Shown one piece after another: positions 7,701-18,616 of a stretch of 64,000 nt of DNA. The DNA is taken from contig CM082588.2 in assembly GCA_040954595.2 (NCBI GenBank), positions 8,432,001 through 8,496,000 of the forward strand, given 5' to 3'. The translations under genes and the position numbers were made by a program. A model generated the notes under the pieces. The model made no database searches. It had not been told where the DNA came from and saw nothing but the letters and a program-made list of their open reading frames with translations. Numbering within the stretch: position 1 is the first letter of the stretch; every line of letters begins with the position of its first letter. This DNA comes from Balanoglossus misakiensis. Lineage: Eukaryota > Hemichordata.

Positions 7701-10209
7701 CTAAACTTTTTGGAGCTTCGTAAACCGAAAGTAAAAATAACGATGTCAAATATACAAAATTTGTGAAAATTGCGAGAATCTCGCAAGAACTACGACTGCC
7801 AAAGATGTAAAAAATTGCAATTGAGTACAAACGATTGCTCTGAAATCAGCTTACCTTCGTTCATGTACTTCAATTCTGCTCGACACCGTCTATATCGCCA
7901 CACCTCTATGGTTGTCTTAAGGGGAACATCTGATACGTTTAATCTATGAAGCATAGATTCTGTGACGATATCAGCCTTGAATAGTTCCCCCAATCTCCCT
8001 CGTCTGTAGTCACTCCATAATTTCTCCAACGCCTCTGATGTCTGACATGCCAATACAACACACAGACACCCTTGCTTGATTTCTTGAATTGTAATTCCAC
8101 CAACACTGTTCAGATACTCTTTCACCCTTGGGAAATCATCTTCAGATTTGATGCTGTAAATTTCTCTTTCTATGCGTTCAGCCTGATCTGCAGTCAAGTT
8201 GGCATTGTCGACGTAAATATGAATCTCGATATCCCCTGAAATAAAGTTTATCAATATTATAATACATTGGCGTGAAATAATTTAACTTCAGCCTGACCAC
8301 TCATGTATTGAACACGCAAGGGATAAATCCACCATCTTTAAAATCTGTTGACCGCATTTAAATGTCAGGGCGGGAGAAAACCACTTTTGTTCGAAACATC
8401 CCATAATTTTTGATGGAGAAATACATATATTGTATTGTGAGTGTGCTTACGTAATGAATATTTTACCTCGAGTTGTTCTGAAGGTATGTGTGTAAGTTTG
8501 TCCACCACCAGAAGCTTGTCCGTCGTTGTGGTCATCGTTACCATCTCCACTTTCAAACCCGTTGCCCGGTGGAAGATTTTCACCCTGTCCTCCTGCGCTG
8601 TTGCCATTGGTGATCGAACTTCCTTGTTCCTGGCCTGGGATTGTTTCCGGGTTGTCGACCTCTGGAAAGAAGTAAGAAGCATTGCAGGTATCTAAATGTC
8701 AACATCTTTTAATTTAGAATAATACATTTGTCAGTGTTTATTATGAAGCATGCAAATTTGATCTTATATCTACATGTGTAACACTTGGTCGTGATGCAAG
8801 ATAGTTCTGATTAATCATGCAAATTTTAGTCTTAAGTTGACCACACTTTATGTCAGTTTTTTAGTCCTTTCATTCATGATCAGTGAAAATCTTAATGACA
8901 TGTAATATTTTCTTCTTGAAGACAGTCATTATCATTTACCTTTTGAGGATTCTTCCCCAGGGTCTTCACACTCTGCAGAACTAAGTGTAGAAGAATCCAA
9001 CAATTTCTTTTGTTGAACTGCAATGAAACCATTCTCTGCGGATTTATGAAGTGCTTTACTCAATTCTTGGGATGCGTGTTGAGCACGACCATATTTACAC
9101 AGGACAGGCATGATGGTGTCTAACCATTTGTTACTTTCGCTTTTGACATTTTGGCAGAGTCCAGTGTCACATGACGGGACAGAGATGGCGGGGAAGTGTT
9201 CATCTATGAACGATGCAAGGCCTGATTGCTTTGGTTGTATTGTGGGCACACCGGCAGCACAAGACATAAGACCAATCACACCAAATGGATCACCTTTTGT
9301 TGTGACTATTACCATGATGTCACACTGCATCAGATCTTCCTTTAAGTGGTCCATCGATGCTTCGTTTGTGTGAAGCTGAATGTTTAATTGACGTGACGCG
9401 GCCATCTTCTGCAGTTTCCACCGAAACGTTTTGCATGGTGTTGATGTTACAAGTCCTCTGAACTTCCACTTAGTCTTTTTATCATAATAGTTAAAATGGC
9501 GAGCAACTTTTCCCATGCTATGCGCTGCTGCTTCGAATTCCTCCAGATCTTGTAGATTTGATACTGTATGTACAGACAGGACTTCTATAGTGTTCCCTAA
9601 TTCTGAATTACTGACTGAACGTTGGTCAACACCCGTCTTTGCCAAGGGAATGTACTGCTCGTGCTTCACTTGTGAATTCACAGAAGCTTGAATCTTCCTC
9701 TCATACTCATCGTATACTGATTGTCCAACTGACAGAATGGCGGAAGCCGTATTGATATAGGCCATCATTTCATCATCTACGATTTTCAAATCGGAAGGCT
9801 CCAAGCTCATGTTTTCTGGCATTTCAGACAAAACCGGAACAAATCTCGGAATCCCGAGTTTATCTTGAATACACTTTGCAGCATCAGCAGTTCCATTCTT
9901 GCAAGCAGTGCCATAAACTGTTGTAAATGGGAGACATTTCTTCAACTCGGGGAATCGGTCAAGGGGACAAATTAACCAGTCCCTTTCCGGTTTCTGATTT
10001 CTCTTTACAGTTGGAAGAATCAACTTGACTCCATGTTTGCTCGCGTCATCCACCTCTGCGTCAGTTGCTTCCAAAACCATGAAGGAGACTTTATTTTCTC
10101 CGAGTGCAAGGTCTATCGCTATTTGTCTTTCAGTGATACATGTTGCTATGTTGCGCCTTCTAGGCGACCATTCCTCTCCAACAACCAACACATTGTTAAT
10201 GCGAGACAT
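3524..10209 (-). CDS. Gene 1: GT-B / TRADD-N / coiled-coil / IFIT-like TPR fusion protein (8 coding exons, 1341 aa)
   Basis: Coding exons in transcript order are 10209-8940, 8661-8467, 8235-7855, 7533-7447, 7247-6933, 6658-6197, 5418-5306 and 4726-3524, totalling 4026 nt with no internal stop. The first six junctions are phase 1 and the last is phase 0. Domains by residue: GT4-like GT-B fold 1-423, Gly/Asn/Gln linker 424-488, TRADD-N-like 489-615, Cys mini-exon 616-644, unknown domain 645-749, coiled coil 750-903, IFIT N-terminal motif 904-941, TPR array 942-1341. The ATG at 10209 lies one base after a splice acceptor, so a 5' UTR exon must lie upstream. I infer a cytosolic immune sensor or adaptor. 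The alternative is two separate genes, but exon 7 has no in-frame ATG and needs one base from an upstream phase-1 exon, which favours one transcript. RNA evidence is lacking. Confidence 0.75.
4846..4987. repeat. Inverted-repeat (MITE-like) element in intron 7 of gene 1
   Basis: Arms beginning GATCTCCCGATTTC at 4846 and ending with its complement at 4987 enclose a second perfect inverted pair around CCTATACCCCACTGACACAT. The same element lies in intron 7 of gene 2 (38791-44980, split by later insertions) and gene 3 (59559-59711), so it predates the triplication. Confidence 0.6.
5306..5418 (-). CDS. Gene 1 exon 7: IFIT N-terminal CHFTW exon
   Basis: This 113-nt exon lies between acceptor AATTTTCAG and donor TTTGAG|GTGAGG. 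Read with one base carried over from the previous exon it encodes 38 residues ending LQRFPCHFTWKLEEFCDRSF plus Glu. The CHFTW segment is the hallmark near the N-terminus of vertebrate IFIT proteins (CHFTWEL in human IFIT1). It enters in phase 1 and leaves in phase 0, and has no in-frame ATG, so it cannot start a separate protein by itself. Confidence 0.7.
5762..5951. mobile_element. TTAA-targeting MITE (piggyBac-like), 190 bp
   Basis: The element begins AGGTATACGGTCACC and ends with an imperfect complement, flanked on both sides by TTAA (5758-5761 and 5952-5955). The paralogous sites at 45795 and 60512 have a single TTAA and no insert, proving insertion with a TTAA duplication after the blocks diverged. 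It has no coding capacity. A relative sits at 30561-30745. Confidence 0.75.
6197..6658 (-). CDS. Gene 1 exon 6: coiled-coil domain (type A)
   Basis: 154 codons begin ELKRLVNQSGVNIL and pass into a Lys/Glu-rich heptad region (TSQRLKEMLKSSENQSSKL, then LKEENQTT and RQLLQTIDEL), a clear oligomerising coiled coil. I end the exon at GAAG|GTAATG. The open frame continues to 5985, but beyond this point the copies diverge by frameshifts and stops, as expected for intron. This is the A-type coil, shared with the first coil exon of gene 2. Confidence 0.65.
6933..7247 (-). CDS. Gene 1 exon 5: unrecognised ~105-residue domain
   Basis: The exon is 315 nt in every copy, phase 1 on both sides. Its predicted strand-rich pattern includes VYATRQNRIGLSKLLGGSGT, EIDVDVGDTQTPIVLLIKIQ and ILDSQQLSSITLQEGETFRY. 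It is one of the most strongly conserved parts of the protein between genes. I do not recognise a family. The alternating hydrophobic residues suggest a beta-sandwich or other beta-rich domain. Acceptor ACCTGCAG, donor GAAG|GTCAGT. Confidence 0.65.
7447..7533 (-). CDS. Gene 1 exon 4: 29-codon Cys-rich mini-exon
   Basis: The exon encodes GFVPEVKSADICEICGEKCS and nine more residues. The CxxCxxxC cluster is conserved in all three genes, although the residues between the cysteines vary, which suggests a small metal-binding or disulphide element. The acceptor is TTTGTAG. The donor is CAG|GCAAGT, a GC-AG intron, whereas genes 2 and 3 have GT at this site. It is too short for most gene finders. Confidence 0.65.
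7855..8235 (-). CDS. Gene 1 exon 3: TRADD-N-like adaptor domain
   Basis: The 127 residues follow the alpha+beta pattern of the TRADD N-terminal domain: two helices (LTADQAERIEREIYSI and FPRVKEYLNSV), a strand with a Gly turn (IQEIKQGCLCVVLACQ), then a helix EALEKLWSDYRRGRLGELF like the human TRADD segment ending in AYREGALRA, and a final strand region. In TRADD this domain binds TRAF proteins. Relatives occur in invertebrate and bacterial immunity proteins. The exon runs from TTTCAG to GAAG|GTAAGC, phase 1. Confidence 0.7.
8467..8661 (-). CDS. Gene 1 exon 2: low-complexity linker
   Basis: This 195-nt exon begins after CTTTCCAG and ends at CGAG|GTAAAA, with phase 1 on both sides. The 65 residues are rich in Gly, Asn, Gln, Ser and Asp and ordered structure is unlikely. 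The corresponding exons of genes 2 and 3 have diverged in sequence but keep the composition and the phase, as expected for a flexible tether between the glycosyltransferase-type and TRADD-N-like parts. Confidence 0.65.
8940..10209 (-). CDS. Gene 1 exon 1: GT4-like GT-B glycosyltransferase-type domain
   Basis: The N-terminal strand and loop (NNVLVVGEEWSPRRRNIAT) resemble the GT4 start that normally carries a Gly-rich donor loop. Near residues 320-350 lies TTKGDPFGVIGLMSCAAGVP, matching the GT4 EPFG..lEA..GvP region. The first Glu of the EX7E motif is Asp here and the second is replaced by Met (Leu in gene 2), so catalysis may be lost. The exon follows an acceptor ending ..TATAG at 10211 and ends at donor AAAAG|GTAAAT, phase 1. 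Orthodox GT4 enzymes use nucleotide sugars; whether this one does is unknown. Confidence 0.7.
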
Positions 10210-10210
10210 C

Positions 10211-11139
10211 CTATAAGATGAATAAATATAATACACATAACATGTATGGTATGACTCGATTTGATATGGTAGGTATAAAAACTACGGTAGATGTTAACTA
10301 ACATGGCACGCTAAATAGAACACTTATATTTATTGGATATCAATCAATCAATCGTACGTCAAATTCAGTCATAATTGACTTATAGTGCTGATCGCACAAG
10401 TTCATGAAATATGCAAATTAGTAGTTAGTCGTCGTGGCACTCCTAGATAAATCATATTACATTCAAGTGACTATTAGATCAATTTGCTGTACTTTTATGT
10501 AATAGGATCGGACATTCATAATTTCTTTACAGATCAAAAGCTTTCCAACGTTCTGTGCAATTTGGCGTTGAAATGTGAGCACACTGTCATTGCCACTATT
10601 TGTCGGTAAACGGTGGTACATACGGGTCCATGATATTTTAAATAGTATTGTTTCTGTTCGGAAAACCGATTTGATACTACGGCGTCAAAAACTCAAATAT
10701 TGACATTCCAGGTGTTATTTCACAACAAAGTATTACTGTCTATTAATCTGGCTCTTCGCGTTGTTTTAATTAAGAACTGAATAAGTTTAAAGTAAAGCCT
10801 TTGCACATAGTTTGTCAAAATACCACATCCGTTTATTGGCACACCACCAAAAACTTAGTTTTTGAGGTTGACACATTCTTCTAGGCCTTTCAGCCTTGGT
10901 TGTCATGGATACAGTCAAAGTACAACCACTTGATTTGTGCATTGGATTTATTACATCTACCGACTGTGGACAGCAACGGATATATGCATCAATAAAATGT
11001 AAATTACAATACTTCAGTGTTTGCTACGTCCACTGCAAAGGTCACTGTTATACATTCTAAAATTCTGTAAATGGTTGTCTAAAAAACGCCATCTTTGCAT
11101 ATAGAGAACATTCTGCAAGTGTGTCCATTTTCTAGGACA
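10211..11139. other. Upstream region of gene 1; presumed 5' UTR intron and promoter
   Basis: No coding frame is supported. The splice acceptor directly before the gene 1 ATG means that at least one non-coding exon and the promoter lie at higher coordinates, but I could not place them. By eye I saw no interferon-response type double GAAA motif that I would trust. Confidence 0.4.
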
Positions 11140-11762
11140 TTTGTAAGTTAAAAACAAGCAAGACAATAAATCATTTTCTCACACTCCTGGCCACTGGGAG
11201 TGTGGGATCGACAGATTTGGATAAATCGATCCTACACTCTCGCAGAATCGAAAGATCTATATGACGCGAGCGCTGATTGGATTACAAAACTTTTTATAAT
11301 AACGCGCGCAAAATGTTACCCAATGGCGCGAAGCGTAACACGTGGGCAGAATTTACAACGTACGAGAAGAAATTACAGTCAATAATTTAATGTTTCTGGT
11401 GCGAATTTGGGTATTTTTTGTCGTGTGAGAAATAGAATCTCACACACCAAGGACCTGGGATCCTCTTCCTCGCACTGTGACTCGTGTTGGACAAACAATC
11501 CCCAACTCGTGTGAGAAATACGATGAGGTGACCGATATACGCCCTTTGTCCAAATAGTCATACACATCACATCAGCATTGAACTTCATGGCGACTTTGAT
11601 TCATATACATTTAGGAGCAATCGTTCGAATTATCGAATTTGACATAGCTATCTGTTTTGCCATACGCATTCGTGAATGCTCACACCTTTTGAAATGTTTA
11701 CACTCCGCCGTGGTGTAAAAGTGGTCGTCGATGATTTGAACGTCAGGCCACACAATCTATAT
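11140..11762. repeat. Dispersed repeat, copy 1
   Basis: The segment starting near TTGTAAGTTAAAAACAAGC and passing through an inverted pair around CACACTCCTGG / GGGAGTGTG is closely repeated at 17050-17717. Both end in TCAGGCCACACAATCTATAT. No reading frame is conserved convincingly. The family was not identified. Confidence 0.6.
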
Positions 11763-12397
11763 ATATTGGACAGATCTGCCGCTCTGCCACTTTTCATTTA
11801 CGTCGCATTGCGCTTATTCGCAAATATTTATCTCATTCTGCTACAGAGCAATTAGTTCATGCATTCATTACTTCTCGAATTGATTCATGTAATTCACTTT
11901 TATTTGGGCTCCCGAAGTATTCAACCAACCGTATTCAACGTGTTCAGAATATTGCTGCTAGAACTGTTACTCTTTCAAAAATCACCTGTCACATCACCCC
12001 AATTCTGTATCAGTTGCACTGGCTACCTATTACAGAGCGTATTGTTTTTAAGATGTTAGTTCTCATTTTTAAATCCATTCATTAACTTTGTCCAATCTAT
12101 CTTTCTAACATGACTAATCTATATGTTCCTTGTCGCAATTTAAGGTCAGCTGATCAGTTCAAACTCTGCCCTGTTCGATCACGCACTAAGAGTTATGGTG
12201 ATCGTGCTTTTACTGTTGCTGCCCCAATTCTTTGGAATAATCTTCCACTCACCATTCGCCAAGCACCAGACTTATCTGTTTTTAAATCAAATGTTTAAAC
12301 TTTACTTTTTAAATCTGCTTTTTAGCCATTTGTTGTGTATTTTTGTTTTTAGCGTCATTGATCACATTTTTTGTGGATACTGACGCTATATAAATAA

Positions 12398-12430
<33 letters not shown>
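11763..12430 (+). mobile_element. LINE 3' fragment (CR1/L2-like) with (ATT)n tail
   Basis: Broken frames on the plus strand encode the end of a non-LTR reverse transcriptase: a RIDSCNSLLFGLPK-like part, LHWLPITERI, and SYGDRAFTVAAPILWNNLP near 12190-12235. These are typical of the C-terminal part of CR1/L2-type ORF2. At least one frameshift and a stop are present. The copy ends in the usual ATT microsatellite tail. It is 5' truncated and dead. Confidence 0.75.
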
Positions 12431-12434
<4 letters not shown>

Positions 12435-14038
12435 GTTAAGGGGTTTAAAGAATTATATAAACAATCTATCAATTTAATAAGCACGGGTGGATTTCCTGTA
12501 CAATCATTCGTGATACTTCAGATTCATAAGGACAACATTTTTCAAAGTGGCCTATGTATCTAAAATTGCAGACGACGTTTCAACGCTTTCGGTTGGAGAT
12601 TTTCTACCTAATATTCACAAAAAGACCTCGGGTATTGTTAAACACTATTTAAAACCTTGTTACCCGGTGAGTCTGGTGGCGTGTGTACAACAGATCTGAG
12701 GTACAAAACTTCGCTCGAAACCCAACACGAGTTGGAGACCGAGTTTATTTACGTACAACATTGTAGCAATTTTTCGTATGTTTGCGCGCGCTCTGGAATC
12801 ACGCGATATCAACTGAGTGTGAACGAGCTGTTTCGCGTCGTGTCGTCTGCCCAGTTTTCGTGGCTAAAACGACAGGAATAATACCCCAGTTGGCTTTAGA
12901 ATTGCACATATCATGAGATTTGATCGCCATAGAAACCGCAGATATCGTGGAACGGGAAGGTTAGTGTTAAAATTATTGTTTTTAATCAAAGTATTGACCT
13001 CTGAGTTATGCTACGTTTGTGTCGGTGTCAAACGGACGCAATGTTTACAATACAAGGCAGCCAAATAGAATCCGAGAAATGAAGAAATGTTATCACGATA
13101 TTTTGGATTTCGTGTTATTATTTCTCGGGAATTTTATTGTTTTCTCAGACGAGGTGACAGGACAGACACACGAGGCATCTCGCGGTTCCGTTTTCAATGT
13201 TGAATTTTATGTTTTGGCTGTATTTGCGTGTCAGCTGACAGGTCTTCGCATTCATCAGAAGCTATCAATATCGTGCGTCGCTGAGATTTGATTCTTCATA
13301 GACGAAAATTATTTCATAACCATACCAAATAAAACATTTCCAGAAATTTAGAAGTTTGCAGACTTTTCTGCTAGTTGTCTATTTAGTGTTGAAGTCACGC
13401 TGAACTGCCAAATTTAACACAGACTCGCTGTCAATACTCAAACAGTGTACTTCTACGAGTGTGTCCTGTAACTGCCTTCCTTCGCTAACCATACAACAAC
13501 AAATAGACGGTAAACGTTTATGCAATACCAATGAATTTATGTTTTAAAACTGGTCGACAGTCTGGAAATGCATGAACAATCGATTGATTGGATTCCTTAA
13601 CGATACTATTGTATCTTGTATTTTTTTGTAGTTACACTGTGGAAATCGGCAGGCTGCATTGCCAGTTTTTCTGCACATGCGCAGTTCCTCTGTCTTGAAA
13701 GAAAAGTCAAATTTCACCAACTTATTATTGTGCATTCGGAAAATAAACCCCAAATGTTTTCTTTGTGAACAAAAATACTGCCAGTGTGATTTTGTGTTCA
13801 AATCCAACCAATTATTATGTAAATTGACTTGTGATACCCTCTCTTAGCACAAAAAGCATAATTTCAGCCCCAAAATGGTTGCCATAGAAACATGTTATCA
13901 CTAAACGGATATCATTTTTGTTCTTATTGAGCCAAGATACCCCTATGGTGAAATTTTTGTGGAAATCGGACCTATTATTATTAAAATTATTATTTTTATA
14001 TAATTCTTTATTTAATTATTATTATTATTATTATTATT
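12431..14038. repeat. 1.6-kb tandem repeat unit, copy 1
   Basis: The unit begins ACCAGTTAAGG and ends in an AT-rich (ATT)n stretch. It is followed directly by a second copy at 14039-15655 with the same order of sequence and small indels. Short open frames are shared (for example VNELFRVVSSAQFSWLK near 12815), but both strands show similar conservation, so coding is not supported. Confidence 0.65.
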
Positions 14039-15655
14039 ACCAGTTTAGGGGGTTTAAAGAATTATATAAACAATTTATCAATTTAATAAGCACGGATGGA
14101 TTTTCTGTACAATCATTGCTGTTTCTTGAGCGCTAAAGACATCATTTTTCAAGGTGAGTGTATCATGAAGATATGCCTAAATCTAAAAATGCAGACATTC
14201 CAACGCTTTCGGTTGGAGATTTTCCACATATTCACAAAAAACACGGTATAGTTAACACTATTTAAAACCTTGTTACCCAGTGAGTCGAGTAGCGTGTGTA
14301 CGACAGATCTGAGGTACAAAACTTCGCTCGAAACCCAACGCGAGTTGGAACCGAGTTTATTTACGTACAACATTGTAGCAATTTTTCGTATGTTTGCGCG
14401 CGCTCTGAAATCACGCGATGTCAACTGAGTGTGAACGAGCTGTTTCGCGTTGTGTCGTCTGCCCAGTTTTCGTGGCTAAAAGGACAGGAATAATACCCCA
14501 GTTGGCTTAAGAATTGCACATATCGTGAGATTTGAGCGCCATAGAAACTGCAGATATCGTGGAACAGGAAGGTTAGTGTTTAAATCATTGATTTTAATCG
14601 AAGAATTGACCTCTGAGTTATGCTACGTTTGTTTCGGTGTCAAACGGACGCAATGTTTACACGGCAGCCAAATAGCATCGGAGAAATGAAGAAATGCTAT
14701 CACGATACTTTGGATTTCGTGTTATTATTTCTCGGGAATTTTATTGTTTTCTCAGACGAGGTAACAGAATAGACACACGAGGCATCTCGCGGTTCCGTTT
14801 TCAATTTTCAATTTTATGTTAAATTAAGTTTTGACTGCATTTGCTTGTCAGCTGACGGGTCTTCGCATTCATCAGAAGCTATCGTGCGTTGCTGAGATTT
14901 GATTCTTCCTAAACGAAAATTATTTCATAACCATACCAAAGAAAGCATTTCCAGAAATTTCGAAGTTTGCAGACTTTTCTGCTAGTTGTCTTTTTAGTGT
15001 TGAAGTCACGCTGAACTGCCAAATTTAACAGACTCGCCGTCAACACTCAAAAAGTGTGTACTTCTACGAGTGTGTCCTGTAACTGCCTTCCTTCGCTAAC
15101 CATACAAGTACAACAACAAATAGACGGTAAAGGATTATGCAATACCAATGGATTTATGTTTTAAAACTGGTCGACAGTCAGGAAATATGCATGAACAATC
15201 GATTGATTGGATTCCCCAGCGATACTATTGTATCTTGTGATTTTTTGTAGTTAAATTGTGGAAATCGGCAGGCTGCATTGCCAGTTGTTCTGCACATGTG
15301 CAGTTCCTCTGTCTTGAAAGAAAAGTCAAATTTCACCAACTTATAAATGTGCATTCGGAAAATAAACCCCAAATGTTTTCTTTGTGACCAAAAATACTGC
15401 CAGTGCGATTTTGTGTTCAAATCCAACCTATTATTATTTAAATTGACTTGTGATACCCTCTCTTAGCACAAAAAGCATAATTTCAGCCCAAAAATGGTTG
15501 CCATAGAAACATGTGATCACTAAACGGATACCATTTTTGTTCTTTTTGAGCCAAGATACCCCTGTGGTGAAATTTTTGTGGAAATCGGACCTATTATTAT
15601 TAAAATTATTATTTTTATATAATTCTTTATTTAATTATATTATTATTATTATTAT
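14039..15655. repeat. 1.6-kb tandem repeat unit, copy 2
   Basis: Direct repeat of 12431-14038, again ending in an ATT-rich tract. Differences are mostly single-base changes and short indels. The microsatellite at each junction probably helped unequal exchange or slippage. Confidence 0.65.
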
Positions 15656-17049
15656 AACCACTGTCATACGGGACAGAAGTTTAAGGTTGTTCGTATATCT
15701 GAGCGGTTTGACATCAGCAGTTTTCTGTCTGAAGTCACCGTCACTTTTACACCTCCTTAGTGGCAACCAGACAATATGGGACAAATATCGGATGATTTGC
15801 CAAACCTCGCCCACACCCACTTCAGTTTAAATTATGGCGCTAATCAACAACACCAAGATTTACAAGGGGTTTTAAAAACACGCCAAATTATATTAATGTG
15901 ATGAAGTGGAATGTGCAAACTTTACAGAAACAACCCACGCGAGCGGCAAATATGGCCCAACAAGAGGTGATATGGGGCGATAACCGGGTTGAACATTATT
16001 ATCTAGTCGTTTGGTCACCTGTTCTTGGACGGTCATAATTATTGTTGTTTTACCGCGTTCGCCATAAATATAGTACAAATCGCACTCTTTCTACTTCGGC
16101 CTGACCGAGAACTTAAAGAATTAACACTTTTACTCTATAAAATATGTCCATTTTCTGGTATGCTTTCTGAAAGCAATTCATGCCAATAAATCATTGTTCG
16201 TGACTGTATAAATCGATCTCATGTGACAGATATACGCCCTCAACCAGGTTTTACCTTACGCTCTGTACCTTGCACGTATGCAATTGCAAATTTTACCGTT
16301 GATTCAGTATATGCACCCGTCACTACACATTCTGCCATATACATTTCTATAATTCCTCACCTGTTGAAGAGTTTCACCCTCCCGTGGTGTTCAACGATTG
16401 TCTTCGAAGATTTAAACCAGAGAGGCTACACAAACGTGTAAAAGGCTTGGATTACGAATAATCAGGTCTCTGCAGCCTTTTCAAGTCTTGGGGAACATAA
16501 AACGTCACACCGCCATTTTGGTCGTCGACAACAGGCGGAAAAATTGTGTGCTTGGTTATTGCCATACCGAGGCTCACGTGGAATTTAAACTTAGTGCAAG
16601 TCTTTGTGCAGCAGACAAAATCAACAAAGCGAACAAATATACTCTGGTTGGACAAAAAAGGTGGTGGGGTTTAATTTGCTATAAATGTCAGTTTCATATC
16701 GACATATAGTAATACTTGGAAATTGTAGAAGGTTGGGGACTCAGGAATGTACCACTTCCCAATCGAATTCTCAAAGGTTTTCATTTCCTTATATCATACT
16801 GTTTTAGGAGCAATGAAACGAGGCATGCACATCAACATTGAACTTCATCGATTATGAATATGTACTGGAGACTGATTCATATACAATGCAGAGCTTTGAT
16901 TTTAGGAGCAATCGTGCGTAATTATCCAATATGACATAGCAATCGATGTGTTTTGCCATATCTGCATTCGTAAATGGTCACCTTTTGAAGAATTTTCACT
17001 CCGCCGTGGTGTAAAAGTGGTTGTCGATGATTAAATGTCAGGCCACAAA
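15656..17049. repeat. Dispersed repeat R1, single copy
   Basis: The sequence beginning CCACTGTCATACGGGACAG recurs at 27138-28980 and 28985-30560, with the same internal landmarks (a CGCGAGCGGCAAATATGG segment, the ACTTCGGCCTGACCGAG segment and a closing part with CTCCGCCGTGGTGTAAAAG). No intact gene is seen in any copy. The family was not identified. Confidence 0.6.
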
Positions 17050-17717
17050 CACAAGGACATTTGTAAGTTGAAAACAAGCTGGACAATAAATCATTTTCTC
17101 ACACTCCTGGCCGCTGCGCTGGGAGTGTGGGATCGACAAAGTGGGATAAATTGATCCTACACCCTCGAAGAATCGAAAGCTCTATATGACGCGAGCGCTG
17201 ATTGGATGACAAAACGTTTTATAATAACGCGCGCAAAATGTTACCCAATGGCGCGAAGCGTAATGCGTGGGCAAAATTTACAACGTACGAGATGAAATTA
17301 CAGTCAATAATTTAATGTTTCTGATGCGAATTTGGCTATTTTTTTGTCGTGTGAGAAATAGAATCTCACACACCAAGGACCTGGGATCCTTTTCCTCGCA
17401 CTGTGACGCGTGTGGGACAAAAAATCCCCAACTCGTGTGAGAAATACGATAAGGTGACCGATATACATGTACGCCTTTTGTCCAAATAGGCATACACATC
17501 AGCATTGAACTTCACCGATTATGAATATGTCAAGGAGAATGTGAATGGTGAATTTGATTCATATACATTTAGGAGTAATCGTTCGAATTATCGAATTTGA
17601 CATAGCTATCTGTTTTGCCATACGCATTCGTGTATGCTCACCTTTTGAAGTGTTTTCACTCCGCCGTGGTGTAAAAGTGGTCGTCGATGATTTGAACATC
17701 AGGCCACACAATCTATA
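17050..17717. repeat. Dispersed repeat, copy 2, interrupted by the BEL element
   Basis: Closely matches 11140-11762. It ends at the CTATA that serves as the left target-site duplication of the BEL/Pao element. Confidence 0.6.
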
Positions 17718-18616
17718 TGTGGCTGAAGCCATGCAAAAACAAAGGAATTTCGTATTTTTAATTATGAGGGATATGCACGAACAGTTTGTTGCTTTAAAAC
17801 CTTACTCCATAAAAATAGTTCCCTTTTTGTTACGAGTTTCGATATTGTAGACTTTTAATTTTCACAGAGAAAGATGTTGTGACTTTATGTGTACCTTTGA
17901 AGGTCATTGTGAACACATCGACAAACCATATTTCGCCCAAAAGTTTTACAAGTAGTCCATCTACGATTGTCATATCACTACACATTTTTACCTCGTGTTT
18001 TCGACTTCGCTATGGGACGGTGAAGTACACCCTCGTCTCTCGTTTCGCACCCTTCGATATTTCGTTCGTATTTCGAAACTTCCCGACCACAAGGCTTTAC
18101 AAGTCGCCAGCGAGGTAATATATCTTTCGGTATTCTTACAGATATGAATTGTATTTCGTGAAACTTTATTGTAATTAGACTTTGACGAGTTGTCTGCATC
18201 TTGTACATCAGTCACGTACATCGAACTGTGTTGCTTGCGCATATCTGTTTTCGATTGAAATCATTCTCGATTTTCGTATATGTAATTCTTTCGATTTGAC
18301 ATTTTGTATTTGTATTTATGTTTCAGTTTTTACGGTTTACGGTTAACTCGGTCTATACCATTTGGTCTTGGTCTATTCGAGACTAGGTTTATTCGGTCTA
18401 TTCGAATCAATCTCGGTCATTCTCGAGGTCTATTTGGCCTATTCGCATCGAGGTCTGCGCACATCTCGTCTTTCGAAGTCTTTCGACTATTGTGTACAGT
18501 CTCGTACGGTTGCTTTCGGCGATCGCTCGATCGATTTATCGATAATAAACCGAAGACCCGTATATGGAAACTCGACTCTGACTTTTGAATATTACGGAAA
18601 AGCTTTGGCGGTCACA
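17718..18616 (+). repeat. 5' LTR of BEL/Pao element
   Basis: Starts TGTGGCTGAAGCC and ends GGCGGTCACA. Identical to the 3' LTR except at 18239. A 690-base leader (18617-19306) without a clear gene follows and presumably holds the primer-binding and packaging signals; I could not assign the primer tRNA. Confidence 0.9.

Noticed and set aside
10210-10236. Upstream extension of gene 1 exon 1 (start reading MYYIYSSYR)
   Set aside because: It crosses a good splice acceptor; gene 2 has an acceptor at the same place and no similar extension.
10211-11139. Interferon-response type (GAAANNGAAA) elements upstream of genes 1 and 2
   Set aside because: I looked by eye and found no convincing paired motif. 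A motif scan around mapped transcription starts would be needed.
13544-13807. 87-codon minus-strand frame repeated at 15178-15426
   Set aside because: It lies in a tandem repeat unit with equal conservation outside the frame; the second copy ends differently.
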